From contig NZ_JBHRUG010000031.1 in NCBI RefSeq assembly GCF_042646605.1, forward strand, positions 372,001-436,000: a DNA stretch of 64,000 bases. Reading direction: 5' to 3'. The stretch is from Litchfieldella rifensis (GTDB lineage Bacteria; Pseudomonadota; Gammaproteobacteria; Pseudomonadales; Halomonadaceae). The notes below the pieces were generated by a model. It saw only the letters and a program-made list of their open reading frames with translations, did no database searches and was not told the DNA's origin. The translations under genes were made by a program, and so were the position numbers. Each line of letters begins with the position of its first letter. The first letter of the stretch is position 1. Shown here piece by piece: positions 46,651-55,420 of the stretch.

Positions 46651-46677
46651 TTATCGGCACCGCCGTGAAAGGCTTTA
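46651..46677 (-). promoter_or_regulatory. Sigma-28 (FliA) promoter for cheB
   Basis: On the minus strand TAAA (46674-46677) and GCCGATAA (46651-46658) are separated by exactly 15 bases, a perfect match to the E. coli FliA consensus. It lies in the 104-base gap between cheR and cheB, about 65 bases before the cheB start. It would allow cheB and following genes to be expressed independently of the motA-cheA promoter. Confidence 0.85.
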
Positions 46678-46689
46678 GGCACGTTCCCA

Positions 46690-47565
46690 TCAGGCACTCG
46701 GCTTGAGCATGTAAACCGTCTGACCACGCAACCGGAAAGCCTCACTGATATAGGAAAAATTCTCGGAATGGCCGGCAAACAATAGCCCATCGGGTTTGAG
46801 CAAGGGGGCGAAGCGCTGCAGAATTCTGGCTTGGGTCGACTTGTCGAAATAAATCATCACATTGCGGCAGAAGATGGCATCGAAAGGCCCCTTGATGGAC
46901 CAGTTGGGCGCCAACAGGTTGAGCTGCTCGAATTCGACCATCGACGTGACTTCCGGCCGCACTCTGGCAAGGCCGATACGCTCCCCACTGCCCTTGAGAA
47001 AAAAGCGCTTGATGCACGATTCATCGAGTTTACGTACCTGCTCCATGGGATAGATGCCAGCACGCGCCCGTGCCAGCGCCTCGGTATCGATGTCGGTGGC
47101 CACGACCCGGGACTCGCTGGCTCGCGGCCCCAGCGTTTCGTGCAGCGTCATGGCGATCGAGTAGGGCTCTTCCCCGGTCGAAGCCGCTGCACTCCAGATT
47201 CTCACCGGCCCCGGCTTGCCCGCGATATGCGAGGCCAACAATGGGAAGTGGTGGGCCTCGCGGAAGAAGGCGGTCAGATTGGTGGTCAGCGCATTGGTGA
47301 AGGCTTCCCACTCTCGGGCCGCTGGCTGGCGTTCCAAACGGGCCAGATAATCACCGAAGCGTGTCATGCCATGATGGCGCAGGCGCTTGGCCAGCCGACT
47401 ATAGACCATTTCACGCTTGTGCTCGGCCAGCACGATTCCGGCACGCTCGTAGATCAACTGTCGGATACGCGTGAAGTCGTCATCCGTCAGCACCAGATCA
47501 CGATCGAACATGCCGGACGCCGGCCACTGAGACTGGCCGGCGTCATCCGGGGATGATCGGCTCAA
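46690..47565 (-). CDS. cheR: Chemotaxis protein methyltransferase CheR
   Basis: SAM-dependent methyltransferase acting on receptor glutamates, about 290 residues. The N-terminal helical domain contains RAGIVLAEHKREMVYSRL; the catalytic part contains TTNLTAFFREAHHF, IWSAAASTGEEPYS and FDAIFCRNVMIYFD. TTG at 47565 overlaps the MCP stop (TTGA) and has GGAGGAG four bases upstream. The first ATG, at 47511, has no ribosome site, though it also leaves a full domain. Start is therefore uncertain. Confidence 0.93.
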   Translation of the reverse strand: MSRSSPDDAGQSQWPASGMFDRDLVLTDDDFTRIRQLIYERAGIVLAEHKREMVYSRLAKRLRHHGMTRFGDYLARLERQPAAREWEAFTNALTTNLTAFFREAHHFPLLASHIAGKPGPVRIWSAAASTGEEPYSIAMTLHETLGPRASESRVVATDIDTEALARARAGIYPMEQVRKLDESCIKRFFLKGSGERIGLARVRPEVTSMVEFEQLNLLAPNWSIKGPFDAIFCRNVMIYFDKSTQARILQRFAPLLKPDGLLFAGHSENFSYISEAFRLRGQTVYMLKPSA

Positions 47566-49775
47566 AACTCCTCCCACTCATCGGCAGTCGCGGTCTTGCG
47601 CGAAGCCGTCGTGCTCAGCGACCGCTCGTGTCGCTGCACTTCCCCGGCCTCGATACGCTTGGCATCCTGAGCGATACGCTGGGGGCGAGATTCGAGCTGC
47701 TTGTCGTGGGTCGCTTGCCGAGAAGCTTCCCGGCGGCCGTCCCCAACACCCTCCATGCCACTGCCCTGCAAGCGGAAGGCGGCGATGGCGTTGGCCAGCA
47801 TATGGATCTGCGCCTCGAGCTCGGCGGCGGCACGTGCCGAAGCCTGGACTCGCGAGGCATTCTGCTGGGTGACTTCATCCATCTGCGCAATGGCCTGGTT
47901 GATCTGCGTGATCCCACCGCTCTGCTCATCGGAAGCGGCGGTAATCTCGCCCATGATGTCGTTGACGCGCGTGGTTGCGGACACGACGTCCTCGATGGAG
48001 GTCTCGGCACGCTTGACCAGCTCGGCGCCACCGCCGATTTCCTTGGCGGAGCCGTCGATCAGGGCCCGGATTTCCTTGGCTGCCTCGGAACTGCGCCCGG
48101 CCAGGTTGCGAACCTCTCCAGCGACCACGGCAAACCCCCTGCCCTGCTCTCCTGCCCGGGCGGCTTCCACCGAGGCATTCAGGGCCAGGATATTGGTCTG
48201 GAAGGCAATGGAATCGATGACATCGATGATATCGGTCATCTTGCGCGAGCTCTCGGTGATGCGCCCCATGGTTTCCACGACCTGATTCATCAGCTCGCCG
48301 GTTTCACGCACGCGATTGGCGTTGTCCACCGCCAGTCCACTGGCCTGACGCGCATTGTCGGCATTCTGCTGCACGGTGGCCGTCATCTGTTCCATGCTCG
48401 ACGCGGTTTCCTGCAGCGACGCGGCCTGCTGCTCGGTGCGTGATGACAAGTCCTCGTTGCCGTTGGCGATGTCCCGCGCTGCGGGCGTGACCACGGCGAC
48501 TCCGCCGTTGACGTTGCTGACGATACTGCCCAGGCTCTTGCGCATGACATCGAGTGCGCGCATCAAGCGGCCGGCCTCGTCATTACGGTGAGCCGGCATA
48601 GAGGCCGCCAGATTGCCGGCAGCAATCTGCAATGTGAACCTCAGCGACTCGCGCAGAGGCTTGAGGAGTGCGCGCATGGTCAAGCCGCCGAGCAGGATCA
48701 ATATCGTCAATCCCAGCGCCAACAGTACTCCCTGCGCCATCAGCATCTGCTGTTGCCCCACTCTCGCTTCCTCGGCCAGGGCCTGAGCATCGGCCTGCTT
48801 GTCGGCGACCAGGGCATTGACCGACTCGGATAGCTCCGCGCCTTCGGCTTTCAACACTTCGTTATGGGCGACATAGGCGGCATAGAAATCACCACTGGCC
48901 AAGCTGTCCACTGCCGTCACCAGGCCCGCCTGAATATAGTGATCCAGGCGTTCACTGAAGGACTCAACCGCATCTGTCTGGTTACTGGTCCCGGCAGCGA
49001 ACTGCGCCCAGGTTTTTTCTAACGACGACACTATCTGCTCAACATCCTCACCGACCTTCTCGGCATCCGCCGACATGGGGTTGCTGACCGGCCGATCGAG
49101 ACGCTGACGCCCTTGGGTCATCAACTGATCGATACGCTGCAAGCGCGCCACGTCTTCCAGCCCCTCGCGATTGAGCTCCTGCAGACGCTCTCCGGAGGCC
49201 TGCAAACCATAGAGACCGAGCCCGCCACTGGCGAGCAACAGCAGCATCGATACCGCCACCATCCCCGTCAACCGCGCACGCATGGTACGCAAGTTGACGC
49301 GCCTCAGCATCCCGACCAGCCCCCGTCTCTGCAAACGTCCGCGATCCAGTCGCAAATGCTTGCCACGGCCTTCACGGATCATCCCATACGCCTGCTCGGC
49401 GTGCTCGATGGCCTCGCGCTCGGCCTTGATGCGTACCGAGGCATAACCGACCACGTTGTCGTTTTCGACGATCGGCGTCACGCTGGCATTGACCCAATAA
49501 TGATCGCCGTTCTTGCGGCGATTCTTGACCAGGCCATTCCAGGTCTCGCCGGCCTGCAAGGTCTGCCACAGGTTGGCAAAGGCCTCCGTCGGCATGTCCG
49601 GGTGACGCACCAGGTTGTGTGGCGCCCCGATCAACTCTTCGTGAGCAAACCCGCTGACCTCGATGAAAGCCGGGTTGGCATAGGTGATCCGCCCCTTGAG
49701 GTCCGTTCGCGAGATCAGGAAGTCATCGTCACCAAGTCGATATTCCCGGTGTGTCACCGGCTGGTTATTGCGCAT
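47562..49775 (-). CDS. Methyl-accepting chemotaxis protein with Aer-like PAS domain
   Basis: A 737-residue receptor. The N-terminal PAS domain (about 10-125) matches the Aer type that binds FAD: ITYANPAFIEVSGF, HNLVRHPDMP, LWQTLQAGETWNG and VKNRRKNGDHYWV. Unlike E. coli Aer, two membrane spans near residues 185 and 350 flank a periplasmic helical domain of about 150 residues. HAMP-like sequence and a signalling domain with IDSIAFQTNILALNAS follow. The C-terminus ADEWEEF is a CheR/CheB docking-type tail. It overlaps cheR's start and probably senses redox or energy state. Confidence 0.92.
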   Translation of the reverse strand: MRNNQPVTHREYRLGDDDFLISRTDLKGRITYANPAFIEVSGFAHEELIGAPHNLVRHPDMPTEAFANLWQTLQAGETWNGLVKNRRKNGDHYWVNASVTPIVENDNVVGYASVRIKAEREAIEHAEQAYGMIREGRGKHLRLDRGRLQRRGLVGMLRRVNLRTMRARLTGMVAVSMLLLLASGGLGLYGLQASGERLQELNREGLEDVARLQRIDQLMTQGRQRLDRPVSNPMSADAEKVGEDVEQIVSSLEKTWAQFAAGTSNQTDAVESFSERLDHYIQAGLVTAVDSLASGDFYAAYVAHNEVLKAEGAELSESVNALVADKQADAQALAEEARVGQQQMLMAQGVLLALGLTILILLGGLTMRALLKPLRESLRFTLQIAAGNLAASMPAHRNDEAGRLMRALDVMRKSLGSIVSNVNGGVAVVTPAARDIANGNEDLSSRTEQQAASLQETASSMEQMTATVQQNADNARQASGLAVDNANRVRETGELMNQVVETMGRITESSRKMTDIIDVIDSIAFQTNILALNASVEAARAGEQGRGFAVVAGEVRNLAGRSSEAAKEIRALIDGSAKEIGGGAELVKRAETSIEDVVSATTRVNDIMGEITAASDEQSGGITQINQAIAQMDEVTQQNASRVQASARAAAELEAQIHMLANAIAAFRLQGSGMEGVGDGRREASRQATHDKQLESRPQRIAQDAKRIEAGEVQRHERSLSTTASRKTATADEWEEF

Positions 49776-49796
49776 GTTGCTGCCCCCTGCTGATGC

Positions 49797-49825
49797 GCCA
49801 GGCCATGGCGATACCGTGGCCTGGC
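49797..49825. repeat. Strong hairpin between two MCP genes
   Basis: GCCAGGCCA and TGGCCTGGC form a perfect nine-base stem with an 11-base loop in the gap between two same-strand MCP genes. There is no T-run. It may reduce read-through or protect the upstream mRNA. Confidence 0.45.
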
Positions 49826-49846
49826 CGGCTCGGTTTTGGTTATGGA

Positions 49847-51565
49847 TTAAAAGGATTCCCAGTCGTCGTCACCGGTGCGCGTGGAGGCCGGGGCGAGAGA
49901 GTCGCGCCTGCCGCCATCCCTGACCTGGCGAGTACCGCCCGAAAGGTTGGGTAGCCAGCGTGACAGATCGTCCGTTTTCTCTTTTGGATGTGCCTCGCTC
50001 GCTTCCGTCTGCGACAGACGGAACAAGGCCACCGCTTCACGCAGCCGCGACGCCTCGACTTCCAGTTCGCCGGCTGCCGTCGCCGCCTGCTGCACCAGTG
50101 AAGCGTTCTGCTGAGTGACCTGATCCATCTGGGTAATGGCCTGGTTGACCTGGCCGATACCGTTGCTTTGTTCTTGAGAGGCGGAAGCGATCTCATCCAT
50201 GATGTCGGTCACCTTCTGTACCGAGGCAACAATCTCCTCCATGGTGCTGCCCGCCTGATCGACCAGGGCGGTCCCGGCCTCGACCTTGGCCACCGACGCC
50301 GCGATCAGCTCACGGATTTCCTTGGATGCCTCACCGCTGCGGCTGGCCAGACTACGGACTTCTCCGGCGACAACGGCGAAGCCGCGCCCCTGCTCTCCGG
50401 CCCGGGCGGCCTCCACCGAGGCATTCAAGGCCAGGATATTGGTCTGGAAGGCGATCGAATCGATGACCTTGATGATCTCGGTCACCCGATGGGAGCTACT
50501 GCTGATCTCGCGCATGGTGTCGACCACTTCGCCGACCACCGCGCCGCCTCGACTCGCCGTCTGCGACGCACTGGCCGCCAGTTGACTGGCCTGACGCGCG
50601 TTATCGGCATTCTGGCCGACCGTGGCAGTCAGCTCTTCCATGCTCGATGCGGTTTCTTCCAGGGAAGCCGCCTGTTGCTCGGTACGTGAAGAGAGGTCGT
50701 TGTTGCCGTGGGCGATCTCCCGGGCTCCCCGGTATATCGACTGGCTGCTGCTGCGCACGCTGCCCACGGTGCGTGACAGGCTCTGCTGCATATGCAGCAG
50801 CGAGGCGTACAACTTGCCGATCTCGTTGTTGCCGCGCGTCTCGACACGCTCGGAGAGATCGCCCTGGGCCATGCGCTCGAAATGCTCGACGACCCGGTGC
50901 AGCGGACGGATCACATTGACCGTCACGCCCCACAACACCACGACGATGGTCGCCGCCGACACCGACAACGCGATCACGATCGCCAATTTGACGGCATTAG
51001 CGACGCTGAAGAAATTCTCGTACAGGGCGTGCCCGTCGTCTTCGGCGGTATGGAAGAACGCAACGGCATCGCGATAGAAAATGTCGTTGAGAGAAGACGC
51101 GCGGCTCGACAGCTCAGCGGCTTCCACCGTGTTCCAATCGGCGAGCGCCGCGAGTTGCGGGCGCAACCCTTCTTGCATAAGGGCTGAAAACGATGACCGC
51201 ATCGGCTCGATCAACGCCTGTTGACCAGGCTGTCTCGGCAATGCCAGGAAAGCCTCGAACGTGGCCTGTGCCGTGTCGAGCGCTTGCGTCAATGCTGGGA
51301 TATCGATGTCCTCGGATGACGCCCCGCCACCCGAGAGGTTTTCATAAGCCTCTCCCAGTGCCACCCGTGCGCTCAGCATCTGCGAGTTGGCGCGGTTGAG
51401 CGCCCCCTGTTGCTTCACATTCACGTCGTCAAACGTAGCCAGGGCATCCTCGCTGTAGTTGACGGCGTACAATCCCAGCGCGCTGAGCACCCCGATAAGC
51501 GTGGCGAACACCACCAGCACCAGGGCCCAACTGACCCTTACCGTCATGTTATCCAGTAACTTCAC
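49847..51565 (-). CDS. Methyl-accepting chemotaxis protein (downstream of cheW)
   Basis: A 572-residue transmembrane receptor in the position of E. coli tar. TM1 lies at about 8-30, a periplasmic helical sensor domain to about 185, TM2 to 210, then HAMP and a signalling domain with IDSIAFQTNILALNAS. The tail DDDWESF resembles NWETF. The start is GTG at 51565 with GAGGGG upstream; the longer frame from 51664 would add about 33 residues without membrane character. A sigma-28-like promoter lies about 155 bases upstream. The ligand is unknown. Confidence 0.92.
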   Translation of the reverse strand: MKLLDNMTVRVSWALVLVVFATLIGVLSALGLYAVNYSEDALATFDDVNVKQQGALNRANSQMLSARVALGEAYENLSGGGASSEDIDIPALTQALDTAQATFEAFLALPRQPGQQALIEPMRSSFSALMQEGLRPQLAALADWNTVEAAELSSRASSLNDIFYRDAVAFFHTAEDDGHALYENFFSVANAVKLAIVIALSVSAATIVVVLWGVTVNVIRPLHRVVEHFERMAQGDLSERVETRGNNEIGKLYASLLHMQQSLSRTVGSVRSSSQSIYRGAREIAHGNNDLSSRTEQQAASLEETASSMEELTATVGQNADNARQASQLAASASQTASRGGAVVGEVVDTMREISSSSHRVTEIIKVIDSIAFQTNILALNASVEAARAGEQGRGFAVVAGEVRSLASRSGEASKEIRELIAASVAKVEAGTALVDQAGSTMEEIVASVQKVTDIMDEIASASQEQSNGIGQVNQAITQMDQVTQQNASLVQQAATAAGELEVEASRLREAVALFRLSQTEASEAHPKEKTDDLSRWLPNLSGGTRQVRDGGRRDSLAPASTRTGDDDWESF

Positions 51566-51718
51566 ACCATCCCCTCGTTCGTTATCGCGACCGCGCCCGG
51601 GCGCGGTCGCTGCATCGCCCAGACAAGACCGGCGCTTACCGGCACATGCCGCTCTTTCCGTCATTAGGGTCGTGTCGTTTTATTGTTATGTGCATCCTTG
51701 TGTGCGCCGCTATCCGGA

Positions 51719-51745
51719 TTATCGACCGCACATTCCCAGACTTGA
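51719..51745 (-). promoter_or_regulatory. Candidate sigma-28 promoter for the MCP after cheW
   Basis: On the minus strand TCAA (51742-51745) and GTCGATAA (51719-51726) are separated by 15 bases. This differs from the FliA consensus by one base in each box, and TCAAG is the usual -35 form in Pseudomonas. It lies just past the cheW terminator and about 155 bases before the MCP start. Confidence 0.65.
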
Positions 51746-51767
51746 GGGTCATGCTGTCGATAGGCAC

Positions 51768-51800
51768 AAAAAAGCGAGGAAGCGCCACGCGCCTCCTCGC
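51768..51800 (-). terminator. Rho-independent terminator after cheW
   Basis: On the minus strand GCGAGGA pairs with TCCTCGC around a 13-base loop and is followed by six T residues (A-run at 51768-51773 on the plus strand). It lies 15 bases after the cheW stop and ends the motA-motB-cheA-cheW transcript. Confidence 0.85.
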
Positions 51801-51815
51801 CACGGGGAATGACAC

Positions 51816-52310
51816 TCACTCGCTGACGTGATCGACGATGGCCATCTCTTCGCTGGTGAGCAGCTTCTCGATATCGACCAACACCAACATACGATCCTCG
51901 AGGCTACCCAGACCACTCAGATAGTCGGAGGACAGCGTCACCCCGAACTCGGGCGCCGGCTTGATCTGTTCGGGCGTCAGGGTCATGACGTCGGAGACGC
52001 CATCGACCACGATCCCCACCACACGCTCGCCGACGTTGACCACGATGACCACCGTCTGTCCACCGTACTCGACCTTGTCGAGATGAAACTTGATGCGCAG
52101 ATCGACGATCGGCACGATCACGCCACGCAGATTGGTCACGCCCTTGATGAAATCCGGAGCATTGGCGATGCGGGTCACGTTCTCGTAACCGCGAATTTCC
52201 TGCACCTTGAGGATATCGATGGCGTACTCTTCGTCGCCCAGTGAAAACACCAGGAATTCGCGGCTATGGGCCTCCACGGCGGCGACACTAGCGGAGTTCA
52301 TGCTCGTCAT
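51816..52310 (-). CDS. cheW: Chemotaxis coupling protein CheW
   Basis: A 164-residue adaptor linking CheA to receptors. The fold is recognisable from FLVFSLGDEEYAIDILKVQEIRGY, the GVTNLRGVIVPIVDLR core and VDGVSDVMTL. The start at ATG 52310 overlaps the cheA stop (ATGA). It ends the motAB-cheAW transcript before a strong terminator, an arrangement identical to the E. coli mocha operon. Confidence 0.96.
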   Translation of the reverse strand: MTSMNSASVAAVEAHSREFLVFSLGDEEYAIDILKVQEIRGYENVTRIANAPDFIKGVTNLRGVIVPIVDLRIKFHLDKVEYGGQTVVIVVNVGERVVGIVVDGVSDVMTLTPEQIKPAPEFGVTLSSDYLSGLGSLEDRMLVLVDIEKLLTSEEMAIVDHVSE

Positions 52311-54433
52311 GACGGTTCTACCTCCTTGAAAGGCACTAGCTTGTGAGACGAAGCCGGCAGGCGTGACTGCCGCGCTTCCTTCTTGGTACGGCTCAAGCGA
52401 TGCAGATCGGCAATGTCGAGAATCAATGCCACACTGCCGTCGCCGAGAATGGTCGCGGCGGATACGCCTGGGACCTTGCGATAGTTGGTTTCCAGGTTCT
52501 TGACCACCACCTGCTGCTGGCCGACCAAGTCATCGACCAGCAAGGCATAGCGTCGGCCCTCCCCCTGGACAATCACGGCAATGCACTCGGTAGGCTCGGT
52601 ACAAGCGTTCTCGACATCCAGCACCTCTTGTACCGCGATCACCGGCAGGTATTCGTCGCGCACCTTGATCAGGATGTCATCGCCAGCCATGGCATAGAGG
52701 TCCTCCTTGGTGGGCTGCAACGATTCGAGCACCGCGCCCAGCGGCAGGATGAAGATTTCCCCGCCGACCTTGATCGACATGCCATCGAGAATCGCCAGTG
52801 TCAGCGGCAGGACGATCCGCGTCGTCGTGCCCTCACCGGGTTGCGACAGGATCTCCACGTGACCGCCCATGGCCTGGATATTGCGCTTGACCACGTCCAT
52901 GCCCACGCCACGGCCCGAGACGTCGCTGACCTGCTCCGCGGTGGAAAAGCCCGGCGCGAAGATCAGTTGCCAGACTTCGTCGTCGCTCATGCTGTCGGAC
53001 ACATTCAAGCCATTGGCTTGCGCCTTGGCCAACAGCTTCTCCCGGTTGAGACCAGCCCCATCGTCGATCACCTCGATCAGGATATTGCCTCCTTGATGCT
53101 GGGCCGACAGGGTCAGCTTGCCGGTGCCCGACTTGCCGGCAGCCTCACGGGTATCGGGAGTCTCGATACCGTGGTCGAGACTGTTGCGGACCAGATGGGT
53201 CAGTGGATCGATGATGCGCTCGGTCAGACTCTTGTCGAGCTCGGTGGACTTGCCTTCGGTGATCAGTTCCACATCCTTGTCGAGCTTCGCCGCCAGATCG
53301 CGCACCAAGCGCGGAAAACGGCTGAAGACATAGTCCATCGGCACCATGCGGATCGACATCACCGCTTCCTGCAGGTCGCGGGCATTGCGCTGCAGTAGGC
53401 TCATGCCGTTGACCATGGCGCCATGGGCCACGCCATCCAGCTCGCTGGCGGTCTGGTCGAGCATCGACTGGGTGATGATCAACTCTCCCACCAGATTGAT
53501 GATCTGGTCGACCTTGTCCACCGGGACGCGGATCGAAGTCGACTCGCCGCCTCCAGCGGCCTTGGCCTTGCCTGCCGCCTTGGGTTTGGTCGCCGGGGGC
53601 TTGGGCGTGTCCTTTGCCGGCGCCGCTGGCACAGCCGGTCGAGGCTCCAGCTCGGGAGCTTGCTGCGAGGAGGAGTTCTCGACCGGTTGGTTCACGCTGT
53701 CATCGGCATCCGGCTCTGCCGTCAACGACCGGATTTCAAGCTGTTCGGGTTCGACGATAAAACACATCACCGCCTCGATATCCTCGGCCCCGGCGCTGGA
53801 TTCCAGCTCCACGACGTAGCGCTTGGGATCGCCGTGTTGGCTGACGACATCACCGAGCTGCCCCAATTCCTCGACCAGCGTCACGCGATCCTTGTCACTG
53901 ACGTCGAGCAAGGCCACGGACAGCCGGCCAGTTCCCCCGACCGCCTCCGCCGGAGCGGTTGATGGTGGCTCGGCATCCTCCATGACCGTTGGAGGGGAAG
54001 CCGGGGCCCGATCGGCAGCGGCGCCACCGTCATCGACACTTTTGCCCATTTCCTCCAACGCCAACTGCTGGAGCGTCTTGCAGATACGGTCGAAGGCTTC
54101 GGGGTCGGGCTCCTCGCCGTTGCGGTAGGCATCGAGTTGGTCGTGCAGCATGTCCTTGGCTTCCAGAAAGGTGTCGACGATATCGCGACGCAGGGCGAGC
54201 TCACCACGCCGCGTGTGGTCGAGCAGGTTCTCGAGCAAATGAGTCGTCTGCTGCAACACATCGAACCCGAAAGTGCCTGCCCCGCCCTTGATCGAATGCG
54301 CGGCCCGGAAGATGGCGTTTAGCTGCTCGGCATCCGGATCATCGATATCCAGCTCAAGCAAGTGCCGTTCCATATCGCCGAGAAGCTCTTCGGCTTCCTC
54401 GAAAAACGTGTCGTAAAAATCGCTGATATCCAT
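52307..54433 (-). CDS. cheA: Chemotaxis histidine kinase CheA
   Basis: A 708-residue kinase. The HPt domain has the phosphorylated His46 in FRAAHSIKGGAGTFGF, nearly identical to E. coli. A CheY/CheB-binding P2 region follows, then a Pro/Ala/Lys-rich linker near residues 265-300, the dimerisation helices, the ATPase with LTHLVRNSLDHGIE and GRGVGMDVVK, and a CheW-like regulatory domain. ATG at 54433 gives MDISDFYDTFF as in E. coli; GTG at 54445 with GAGG upstream is an alternative start. It lies between motB and cheW. Confidence 0.96.
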   Translation of the reverse strand: MDISDFYDTFFEEAEELLGDMERHLLELDIDDPDAEQLNAIFRAAHSIKGGAGTFGFDVLQQTTHLLENLLDHTRRGELALRRDIVDTFLEAKDMLHDQLDAYRNGEEPDPEAFDRICKTLQQLALEEMGKSVDDGGAAADRAPASPPTVMEDAEPPSTAPAEAVGGTGRLSVALLDVSDKDRVTLVEELGQLGDVVSQHGDPKRYVVELESSAGAEDIEAVMCFIVEPEQLEIRSLTAEPDADDSVNQPVENSSSQQAPELEPRPAVPAAPAKDTPKPPATKPKAAGKAKAAGGGESTSIRVPVDKVDQIINLVGELIITQSMLDQTASELDGVAHGAMVNGMSLLQRNARDLQEAVMSIRMVPMDYVFSRFPRLVRDLAAKLDKDVELITEGKSTELDKSLTERIIDPLTHLVRNSLDHGIETPDTREAAGKSGTGKLTLSAQHQGGNILIEVIDDGAGLNREKLLAKAQANGLNVSDSMSDDEVWQLIFAPGFSTAEQVSDVSGRGVGMDVVKRNIQAMGGHVEILSQPGEGTTTRIVLPLTLAILDGMSIKVGGEIFILPLGAVLESLQPTKEDLYAMAGDDILIKVRDEYLPVIAVQEVLDVENACTEPTECIAVIVQGEGRRYALLVDDLVGQQQVVVKNLETNYRKVPGVSAATILGDGSVALILDIADLHRLSRTKKEARQSRLPASSHKLVPFKEVEPS

Positions 54434-54472
54434 GCTCGTTCCCACCCAGCCTCACGTCGTTATCGATATGCG

Positions 54473-55420
54473 TCAGTCGCCGGTGACGGCGTCCTTGAGT
54501 CCTTGAGAAAATTGTTCGATGGGCGAACGCGGCAGCTCACCCCCCAGCTGTGACGCTGCCGGAGACGGCGCGGCTCCCATCTCCCCACCCGGCAACCCTT
54601 GCGAACGAATCCGCTGTGCCGCCCGCTTGTCGAGTACCACCACGGCAATACGGCGATTTATCGGTGCACCGGGCGTGGTATCGACCAACGGGATGCGCTC
54701 CCCCATGCCCGCCACCCGCAGCAACTTGTCGGCATCCAATCCGCCGGCGATCAGCTCGCGCCGCGAGGCATTGGCACGGTCGCTGGACAGCTCCCAGTTG
54801 CTGTACCCCTGCTCCCCGCCGGCGTAGGGGATGTTGTCCGTATGACCGCTGATACTCAACGAGTTGGGCATCTCATTGAGCAGCGGCGCCATGGCCCGCA
54901 ACAGGTCGCGCATGTAGGGTGCTACCTGGTCGCTACCGATCTCGAACATCGGCCGCTGCTCGGTATCCACCAACTGGATGCGCAAACCCTCGGGCGTCAT
55001 GTCGAAGCGCATCTGGGCTTTCAAGTCGCGAAGTTGCGGGTCGCCCTCGATCAGGCTCTCCAGGCGACGCTGCAAGTTGACGAAGGAACGCTGCTCATCG
55101 CTGGGTCGCGTCTGGGTGCGCAGGTCGACGCGCATGCGTTCCCCTTCGGTATGTACCGGATCCGGCCCGCCACCGGGGATGGCGCTGGTGCTGGCCGTCG
55201 TCTTGTCACCGCCGGCGATGGCGGACGTCAACGGCGTACGAAAATACTCCGCGACTCCCTTGAGCTGTTCGTCGCTGGCCGTGGAAAGAATCCACATCAC
55301 CAGGAACAAGGCCATCAAGGCCGTCATGAAGTCGGCCAGGGCGATCTTCCAGCTCCCGCCGTGATGGCCCTTGACCACCTTCTTGCGCTTGATGATGATC
55401 GGGCGTCGATCCTGGCTCAT
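54473..55420 (-). CDS. motB: Flagellar motor stator protein MotB
   Basis: A 315-residue stator subunit. A basic N-terminus precedes one membrane helix with the ion-binding Asp30 in ALADFMTALMALFLVMWIL. A periplasmic linker leads to the OmpA-like peptidoglycan-binding domain with LSISGHTDNIPY and SNWELSSDRANASRREL. The family normally uses protons; the residue pattern around the aspartate fits MotB rather than PomB, although this is a halophile-like organism. Start overlaps motA stop (ATGA). Confidence 0.95.
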   Translation of the reverse strand: MSQDRRPIIIKRKKVVKGHHGGSWKIALADFMTALMALFLVMWILSTASDEQLKGVAEYFRTPLTSAIAGGDKTTASTSAIPGGGPDPVHTEGERMRVDLRTQTRPSDEQRSFVNLQRRLESLIEGDPQLRDLKAQMRFDMTPEGLRIQLVDTEQRPMFEIGSDQVAPYMRDLLRAMAPLLNEMPNSLSISGHTDNIPYAGGEQGYSNWELSSDRANASRRELIAGGLDADKLLRVAGMGERIPLVDTTPGAPINRRIAVVVLDKRAAQRIRSQGLPGGEMGAAPSPAASQLGGELPRSPIEQFSQGLKDAVTGD

